From the NCBI RefSeq assembly GCF_958295425.1, contig NC_081136.1:14157381-14221380 (forward strand): a stretch of DNA of 64,000 nucleotides. The letters are read 5' to 3'. This document shows positions 57,301 through 64,000 of the stretch, in pieces. This DNA is from Solea solea (lineage: Eukaryota > Chordata > Actinopteri > Pleuronectiformes > Soleidae). The notes beneath the pieces were generated by a model. That model was not told where the DNA came from, did not search any database, and saw only the letters and a list, made by a program, of their open reading frames with translations. Position 1 is the stretch's first letter. Each line of letters begins with the position of its first letter. The position numbers and the translations under genes are program-made.

Positions 57301-60300
57301 TGTAGTAGTTGTTGCTGGTGTTGTTGTGGCTGGTGTTGTAGTTGTGGTGGCTGGTGTAGTAGTTGTTGTCGCTGGTGTAGTAGTTGTTGCTGTTGTGGTT
57401 GTTGTGGCTGGGGCTGTTGTTGTAGCTGGTGTGCTAGTTGTAGTAGTTGTTGTTGCTGGTGTAGTAGTTGTGGTTGCTGTTGTAGTTGTTGCTGGTGTTG
57501 TAGTTGTGGTGGCTGGTGTAGTAGTTGTTGTGGCTGGTGTAGTAGTTGCTGCTGGTGTTGTTGTGGCTGGTGTAGTAGTTGTTGCTGGTGTTGTAGTAGT
57601 TGTTGCTGGTGTTGTAGTAGTTGTTGCTGGTGTTGTAGTTGTTGTTGTTGCTGGTGTTGTAGTTGTGGTGGCTGGTGTTGTAGTTGTGGTGGCAGGTGTA
57701 GTAGTTGTTGTCGCTGGTGTAGTAGTTGTTGCTGGTGTTGTAGTTGTGGTGGATGGTGTAGTAGTTGTGGTTGCTGTTGTAGTTGCTGCTGGTGTAGTAG
57801 TTGTTGCTGGTGTTGTAGTAGTTGTTGCTGGTGTTGTTGTGGCTGGTGTTGTAGTTGTGGTGGCTGGTGTAGTAGTTGTTGTCGCTGTTGTAGTTGCTGC
57901 TGGTGTAGAAGTTGTTGCTGGTGTTGTAGTAGTTGTTGCTGGTGTTGTTGTGGCTGGTGTTGTAGTTGTGGTGGCTGGTGTTGTAGTTGTGGTGGCTGGT
58001 GTAGTAGTTGTTGTCGCTGGTGTAGTAGTTGTTGCTGGTGTTGTAGTTGTGGTGGCTGGTGTAGTAGTTGTTGTGGCTATTGTAGTTGCTGCTGGTGTTG
58101 TTGTGGCTGTTGTAGTAGTTGTTGCTGGTGTTGTTGTGGCTGGTGTAGTAGTTGTTGTCGCTGGTGTAGTAGTTGTTGCTGGTGTTGTAGTTGTTGTGGT
58201 TGTTGTGGCTGGGGCTGTTGTTGTTGTAGCTGGTGTGCTAGTTGTAGTAGTTGTTGTTGCTGGTGTAGTAGTTGTGGTTGCTGTTGTAGTTGTTGCTGGT
58301 GTTGTAGTTGTGGTGGCTGGTGTAGTAGTTGTTGTGGCTGGTGTAGTAGTTGCTGCTGGTGTTGTTGTGGCTCGTGTAGTAGTTGTTGCTGGTGTTGTAG
58401 TTGTTGCTGGTGTTGTAGTTGTGGTGGCTGGTGTTGTAGTTGTTGTCGCTGGTGTAGTAGTTGTGGTCGCTGTTGTAGTTGCTCCTGGTGTTGTTGTGGC
58501 TGGTGTAGTAGTTGTTGCTGGTGTTGTAGTTGTGGTGGCTGGTGTAGTAGTTGTTGTCGCTGTTGTAGTTGCTGCTGGTGTTGTTGTGGCTGGTGTAGTA
58601 GTTGTTGCTGGTGTAGTTGTGGTTGCTGGTGTTGTAGTAGTTGTTGCTGGTGTTGTAGTTGTTGTTGTTGCTGGTGTTGTAGTTGTGGTGGCTGGTGTTG
58701 TAGTTGTGGTGGCAGGTGTAGTAGTTGTGGTGGCTGGTGTTGTAGTTGTGGTTGCTGGTGTTGTAGTTGTTGTGGCTGGTGTAGTCGTTGTTGTTGCCGG
58801 TGTTGTAGTTGTGGTGGCTGGTGTTGTAGTTGTGGTGGCTGGTGTAGTAGTTGTGATGGCTGGTGTAGTCGTTGTTGTTGCCGGTGTTGTAGTTGTGGTG
58901 GCTGGTGTAGTAGTTATGGTGGCTGGTGTTGTAGTTGTTGTGGCTGGTGTAGTAGTTGTTGCTTGTGTTGTTGTGGCTGGTGTTGTGGTTGTGGTGGCTG
59001 GTGTAGTAGTTGTTGTCGCTGTTGTAGTTGCTGCTGGTGTTGTTGTGGCTGGTGTGGTAGTTGTTGCCGGTGTTGTAGTAGTTGTTGCTGCTGTAGTTGT
59101 GGTTGCTGGTGTTGTAGTAGTTGTTGCTGCTGTAGTTGTGGTTGCTGGTGTTTTAGTTGTTGTCGCTGGTGTAGTAGTTGTTGCTGGTGTTGTAGTTGTG
59201 GTGGCTGGTGTAGTAGTTGTCGCTGGTGTAGTAGTTGTTGCTGTTGTAGTTGTTGCTGTTGTGGTTGTTGTGGCTGGGGCTGTTGTTGTAGCTGGTGTGC
59301 TAGTTGTAGTAGTTGTTGTTGCTGGTGTAGTAGTTGTGGTTGCTGTTGTAGTTGTTGCTGGTGTTGTAGTTGTGGTGGCTGGTGTAGTAGTTGTTGTGGC
59401 TGGTGTAGTAGTTGCTGCTGGTGTTGTTGTGGCTGGTGTAGTAGTTGTTGCTGGTGTTGTAGTAGTTGTTGCTGGTGTTGTAGTTGTTGTTGTTGCTGGT
59501 GTAGTAGTTGTGGTGGCTGGTGTAGTAGTTGTTGTCGCTGGTGTAGTAGTTGTTGCTGGTGTTGTAGTTGTGGTAGCTGGTGTAGTAGTTGTTGTGGCTG
59601 GTGTAGTAGTTGTGGTTGCTGTTGTAGTTGCTGCTGGTGTTGTTGTGGCTGGTGTAGTAGTTGCTGGTGTTGTAGTTGTGGTGGCTGGTGTAGTAGTTGT
59701 TGTCGCTGATGTAGTTGCTGCTGGTGTTGTTGTGGCTGGTGTAGTAGTTGTTGCTGGTGTTGTAGTAGTTGTTGCTGGTGTAGTTGTGGTTGCTGGTGTT
59801 GTAGTTATGGTGGCTGGTGTAGTAGTTGTTGCTGGTGTTGTTGTGGCTGGTGTTGTGGTTGTGGTGGCTGATGTAGTAGTTGTTGTCGCTGTTGTAGTTG
59901 CTGCTGGTGTTGTTGTGGCTGGTGTGGTAGTTGTTGCCGGTGTTGTAGTAGTTGTTGCTGCTGTAGTTGTGGTTGCTGGTGTTGTAGTTGTGGTGGCTCG
60001 TGTTGTAGTTGTGGTGGCTGGTGTAGTAGTTGTTGTCGCTGGTGTAGTAGTTGTTGCTGGTGTTGTAGTTGTGGTGGCTGGTGTAGTAGTTGTTGTGGCT
60101 ATTGTAGTTGCTGCTGGTGTTGTTGTGGCTGGTGTAGTAGTTGTTGCTGGTGTTGTTGTGGTTGGTGTTGTAGTTGTGGTGGCTGGTGTAGTAGTTGTTG
60201 TCGCTGGTGTAGTAGTTTTTGCTGTTGTAGTTGTTGCTGTTGTGGTTGTTGTGGCTGGGGCTGTTGTTGTAGCTGGTGTGCTAGTTGTAGTAGTTGTTGT

Positions 60301-63300
60301 TGCTGGTGTAATAGTTGTGGTTGCTGTTGTAGTTGTTGCTGGTGTTGTAGTTGTGGTGGCTGGTGTAGTAGTTGTTGTGGCTGGTGTAGTAGTTGCTGCT
60401 GGTGTTGTTGTGGCTGGTGTAGTAGTTGTTGCTGGTGTTGTAGTTGTTGTTGTTGCTGGTGTTGTAGTTGTGGTGGCTGGTGTTGTAGTTGTGGTGGCAG
60501 GTGTAGTAGTTGTTGTCGCTGGTGTAGTAGTTGTTGCTGGTGTTGTAGTTGTGGTGGCTGGTGTAGTAGTTGTTGTGGCTGGTGTAGTAGTTGTGGTTGC
60601 TGTTGTAGTTGCTGCTGGTGTAGTAGTTGTTGCTGGTGTTGTAGTAGTTGTTGCTGGTGTTGTTGTGGCTGGTGTTGTAGTTGTGGTGGCTGGTGTAGTA
60701 GTTGTTGTCGCTGTTGTAGTTGCTGCTGGTGTAGAAGTTGTTGCTGGTGTTGTAGTAGTTGTTGCTGGTGTTGTTGTGGCTGGTGTTGTAGTTGTGGTGG
60801 CTGGTGTTGTAGTTGTGGTGGCTGGTGTAGTAGTTGTTGTCGCTGGTGTAGTAGTTGTTGCTGGTGTTGTAGTTGTGGTCGCTGGTGTAGTAGTTGTTGT
60901 GGCTATTGTAGTTGCTGCTGGTGTTGTTGTGGCTGTTGTAGTAGTTGTTGCTGGTGTTGTTGTGGCTGGTGTTGTAGTTGTGGTGGCTGGTGTAGTAGTT
61001 GTTGTCGCTGGTGTAGTAGTTGTTGCTGGTGTTGTAGTTGTTGTGGTTGTTGTGGCTGGGGCTGTTGTTGTTGTAGCTGGTGTGCTAGTTGTAGTAGTTG
61101 TTGTTGCTGGTGTAGTAGTTGTGGTTGCTGTTGTAGTTGTTGCTGGTGTTGTAGTTGTGGTGGCTGGTGTAGTAGTTGTTGTGGCTGGTGTAGTAGTTGC
61201 TGCTGGTGTTGTTGTGGCTCGTGTAGTAGTTGTTGCTGGTGTTGTAGTTGTTGCTGGTGTTGTAGTTGTGGTGGCTGGTGTTGTAGTTGTTGTCGCTGGT
61301 GTAGTAGTTGTGGTCGCTGTTGTAGTTGCTCCTGGTGTTGTTGTGGCTGGTGTAGTAGTTGTTGCTGGTGTTGTAGTTGTGGTGGCTGGTGTAGTAGTTG
61401 TTGTCGCTGTTGTAGTTGCTGCTGGTGTTGTTGTGGCTGGTGTAGTAGTTGTTGCTGGTGTAGTTGTGGTTGCTGGTGTTGTAGTTGTGGTGGCTGGTGT
61501 TGTAGTTGTGGTGGCTGGTGTAGTAGTTGTTGTCGCTGGTGTAGTAGTTGTTGCTGGTGTTGTAGTTGTGGTGGCTGGTGTAGTAGTTGTTGTGGCTATT
61601 GTAGTTGCTGCTGGTGTAGTTGTGACTGGAGTAGTAGTTGTTGCTGGTGTTGTTGTGGCTGGTGTTGTAGTTGTGGTGGCTGGTGTAGTAGTTGTTGTCG
61701 CTGGTGTAGTAGTTGTTGCTGGTGTTGTAGTTGTTGCTGTTGTGGTTGTTGTGGCTGGGGCTGTTGTTGTTGTAGCTGGTGTGCTAGTTGTAGTAGTTGT
61801 TGTTGCTGGTGTAGTAGTTGCTGGTGTTGTAGTTGTGGTGGCTGGTGTAGTAGTTGTTGTGGCTGGTGTAGTAGTTGCTGCTGGTGTTGTTGTGGCTGGT
61901 GTAGTAGTTGTTGCTGGTGTTGTAGTAGTTGTTGCTGGTGTTGTAGTTGTTGTTGCTGGTGTTGTAGTTGTGGAGGCTGGTGTTGTAGTTGTGGTGGCAG
62001 GTATAGTAGTTGTTGTCGCTGGTGTAGTAGTTGTTGCTGGTGTTGTAGTTTTGGTGGCTGGTGTAGTAGTTGTTGTGGCTGGTGTAGTAGTTGTGGTTGC
62101 TGTTGTAGTTGCTGCTGGTGTTGTTGTGGCTGGTGTAGTAGTTGTTGCTGGTGTAGTAGTTGTTGCTGGTGTTGTAGTTGTGGTGGCTGGTGTAGTAGTT
62201 GTCGCTGTTGTAGTTGCTGCTGGTGTTGTTGTCGCTGGTGTAGTAGTTGTTGTCGCTGGTGTAGTAGTTGTTGCTGGTGTTGTAGTTGTGGTGGCTGGTG
62301 TAGTAGTTGTTGTGGCTATTGTAGTTGCTGCTGGTGTTGTTGTGGCTGGTGTAGTAGTTGTTGCTGGTGTTGTTGTGGCTGGTGTTGTAGTTGTGGTGGC
62401 TGGTGTAGTAGTTGTCGCTGGTGTAGTAGTTGTTGCTGGTGTTGTAGTTGAGGTGGCTGGTGTAGTAGTTGTTGTGGCTGGTGTAGTAGTTGCTGCTGGT
62501 GTTGTTGTGGCTGGTGTAGTAGTTGTTGCTGGTGTTGTAGTAGTTGTTGCTGGTGTTGTAGTTGTTGTTGCTGGTGTTGTAGTTGTGGTGGCTGGTGTTG
62601 TAGTTGTGGTGGCTGGTGTAGTAGTTGTTGTCGCTGTTGTAGTTGCTGCTGGTGTTGTTGTGGCTGGTGTAGTAGTTGTTGCTGGTGTAGTTGTGGTTGC
62701 TGGTGTTGTAGTTGTGGTGGCTGGTGTTGTAGTTGTTGTGGCTATTGTAGTTGCTGCTGGTGTAGTTGTGACTGGAGTAGTAGTTGTTGCTGGTGTTGTT
62801 GTGGCTGGTGTTGTAGTGGTGGTGGCTGGTGTAGTAGTTGTTGTTGCTGGTGTAGTAGTTGTTGCTGGTGTTGTAGTTGTTGCTGTTGTGGTTGTTGTGG
62901 CTGGGGCTGTTGTTGTTGTAGCTGGTGTGCTAGTTGTAGTAGTTGTTGTTGCTGGTGTAGTAGTTGCGGTTGCTGTTGTAGTTGTTGCTGGTGTTGTAGT
63001 TGTGGTGGCTGGTGTAGTAGTTGTTGTGGCTGGTGTAGTAGTTGCTGCTGGTGTTGTTGTGGCTGGTGTAGTAGTTGTTGCTGGTGTTGTAGTAGTTGTT
63101 GCTGGTGTTGTAGTTGTTGTTGCTGGTGTTGTAGTTGTGGAGGCTGGTGTTGTAGTTGTGGTGGCAGGTATAGCAGTTGTTGTCGCTGGTGTAGTAGTTG
63201 TTGCTGGTGTTGTAGTTTTGGTGGCTGGTGTAGTAGTTGTTGTGGCTGGTGTAGTAGTTGTGGTTGCTGTTGTAGTTGCTGCTGGTGTTGTTGTGGCTGG

Positions 63301-64000
63301 TGTAGTAGTTGTTGCTGGTGTAGTAGTTGTTGCTGGTGTTGTAGTTGTGGTGGCTGGTGTAGTAGTTGTCGCTGTTGTAGTTGCTGCTGGTGTTGTTGTC
63401 GCTGGTGTAGCAGTTGTTGTCGCTGGTGTAGTAGTTGTTGCTGGTGTTGTAGTTGTGGTGGCTGGTGTAGTAGTTGTTGTGGCTATTGTAGTTGCTGCTG
63501 GTGTTGTTGTGGCTGGTGTAGTAGTTGTTGCTGGTGTTGTTGTGGCTGGTGTTGTAGTTGTGGTGGCTGGTGTAGTAGTTGTCGCTGGTGTAGTAGTTGT
63601 TGCTGGTGTTGTAGTTGAGGTGGCTGGTGTAGTAGTTGTTGTGGCTGGTGTAGTAGTTGCTGCTGGTGTTGTTGTGGCTGGTGTAGTAGTTGTTGCTGGT
63701 GTTGTAGTAGTTGTTGCTGGTGTTGTAGTTGTTGTTGCTGGTGTTGTAGTTGTGGTGGCTGGTGTTGTAGTTGTGGTGGCTGGTGTAAGAGTTGTTGTGG
63801 CTGGTGTAGTAGTTGTTGCTGGTGTTGTAGTTGTGGTGGCTGGTGTAGTAGTTGTTGTCGCTGGTGTAGTAGTTGTTGCTGGTGTTGTAGTTGTTGCTGT
63901 TGTGGTTGTTGTGGCTGGGGCTGTTGTTGTTGTAGCTGGTGTGCTAGTTGTAGTAGTTGTTGTTGCTGGTGTAGTAGTTGTGGTTGCTGTTGTAGTTGTT
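33249..64000 (-). CDS. Giant Thr-rich, SEA-domain, probably GPI-anchored mucin (tandem copy 2; 5' end outside window)
   Basis: Exons, minus strand: 34729 to beyond 64000, then 34550-34614, 34214-34392, 33842-34068, 33650-33708, 33421-33569 and 33249-33334 (TAG at 33249-33251). Exon lengths and phases equal those of copy 1 for every small exon. The part seen encodes at least about 10,000 residues: mucin region of 9,757 or so codons, SEA-like module 1, linker, SEA-like module 2 with NGSVVNF, and the hydrophobic tail with Phe in place of Cys. Signal peptide and promoter lie to the right of the window. Encoded exons 4-6 are identical to copy 1, but exon 7 differs at 7 residues. The function inferred is the same as copy 1, a cell-surface mucin. 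No stop was found in the frame. Confidence 0.78.
33421..34068 (-). other. Copy 2 exons 6-8: linker and SEA-like module 2
   Basis: Exon 6 (33842-34068) is identical in translation to copy 1. Exon 7 (33650-33708) encodes LTRVLRVFRSFLGLEVVAF and completes a Thr, where copy 1 has LTPVFKEFRSFRSLEVVAF and Ala. Exon 8 (33421-33569) keeps NGSVVNFAR, with Gln to Arg and Asn to Ser changes further on. The autoproteolysis motif is intact. Confidence 0.7.
34214..34614 (-). other. Copy 2 exons 4 and 5: SEA-like module 1
   Basis: Exon 4 (34550-34614) and exon 5 (34214-34392) encode the same residues as copy 1: the Cys pair with RVKR and the loop ETGVQAEM without the cleavage serine. The intron that follows differs from copy 1 by a small insertion near 34182. 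Confidence 0.65.
34729..64000 (-). other. Copy 2 mucin exon, at least 29,272 nt, open to the window edge
   Basis: Donor CCA|GTAAGTAAAA at 34729. I followed the Thr frame line by line from 34729 to 63999; it stays in register throughout (9,757 codons), with no TAA, TAG or TGA. Units are mostly TTTTTPA (21 bp) and TTTTPA (18 bp), with PAATTTA, PGATT, STPA and APATTTTTATTTT variants. The C-terminal 260 codons match copy 1 almost exactly as far as about 35510. Rare other residues (Lys, Arg, Gln, Glu, Phe, Asp, Asn) are scattered. Lack of an ATG in frame over most of it fits an internal exon. Confidence 0.8.
35800..64000 (-). repeat. Coding tandem-repeat array of mucin copy 2
   Basis: Base units are 18 and 21 bp. 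Higher-order periods can be read from the marker TGTGCTAGTTGTAG: 45847, 46534 and 47221 are 687 bp apart; 40279 to 40966 is 687; 40966 to 42085 and 47221 to 48340 are both 1,119, giving a compound 1,806-bp period. Another marker (TTGTTGCTTGTGTTG) recurs at 54783, 55881 and 56997, about 1.1 kb apart. A block near 37400-38400 recurs near 43000-44050 at an offset of 5.62-5.67 kb. Confidence 0.8.

Noticed and set aside
54790..59709. Plus-strand open frame of Cys/Trp/Ser/Gly residues
   Set aside because: Shifted antisense reading of the same mucin repeats, with no start context or family resemblance.
12600..64000. Antifreeze glycoprotein polyprotein
   Set aside because: AFGP repeats are Thr-Ala/Pro-Ala tripeptides with cleavable spacers. 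Here runs of 4-5 Thr end in Pro-Ala/Val/Asp and are followed by SEA modules and an anchor signal, so it is a mucin.
12600..64000. Non-coding satellite or CRISPR-like array
   Set aside because: Every indel between units keeps the frame, the frame stays open for over 45 kb in total, and it is bounded by correct splice sites. No spacer/repeat alternation of CRISPR type exists.

Overview
This is a eukaryotic window, most likely from a teleost fish. It has AT-rich intergenic DNA, spliced genes with GT-AG introns, a decayed CR1/L2-type LINE, a hAT-type BED zinc-finger exon, a retroelement tail ending in (ATT)n, and a Thr-rich mucin gene family. The fish assignment is an inference from repeat style, not a proven identification. 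Nothing bacterial is present.

The window is dominated by a head-to-tail tandem array of giant membrane-mucin genes, all on the minus strand. Copy 0 lies mostly left of base 1; its promoter, non-coding first exon and most of intron 1 fill about 1-1880. Copy 1 is complete: TATA box near 31205-31213, leader exon ending at 31055, ATG at 29018, one 16,967-nt Thr/Pro/Ala mucin exon (11798-28764), then six small exons ending at a TAG at 10325. I reassembled it by hand. Every exon junction keeps phase, giving about 5,924 residues: short signal peptide, about 5,600 residues of mucin repeat, a first SEA-like module, a short Thr-rich linker, a second SEA-like module with a G-S-V-V cleavage-type motif, and a C-terminal hydrophobic tail typical of a GPI signal. 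Copy 2 has the same 3' exons (33249-34614) and a mucin exon that runs from 34729 to the window end without a stop, at least 29,272 nt (9,757 codons) in one exon; its 5' end lies outside the window.

Layout: 1-2440 and 29343-31805 are the duplicated 5' regions of copies 0 and 1, with offset about 29,340. 2440-10050 is intergenic DNA holding relics: a frameshifted Thr-rich fragment (3540-4030), a CpG-rich 21-bp tandem repeat (4964-5026), a BED zinc-finger exon (5206-5425), a LINE reverse transcriptase fragment with an internal 278-bp duplication (8228-9690), and two unassigned exon-like segments. 10325-31213 is copy 1, 31814-33248 is a spacer with a decayed copy of the last mucin exon, and 33249-64000 is copy 2.

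The unusual signals are: (i) exon size; (ii) multi-level higher-order repeats inside coding sequence (192, 540 and 1,746 bp in copy 1; 687, 1,119 and 1,806 bp and a block of about 5.6 kb in copy 2); (iii) neighbouring paralogues whose unique exons are almost identical but whose repeat arrays use different units; (iv) a burst of amino-acid changes confined to one small SEA exon; (v) a SEA pair in which one module keeps the autoproteolysis motif and the other has lost it but carries a furin-type RVKR. Long open frames on the plus strand across these arrays are compositional shadows of the Thr codons.
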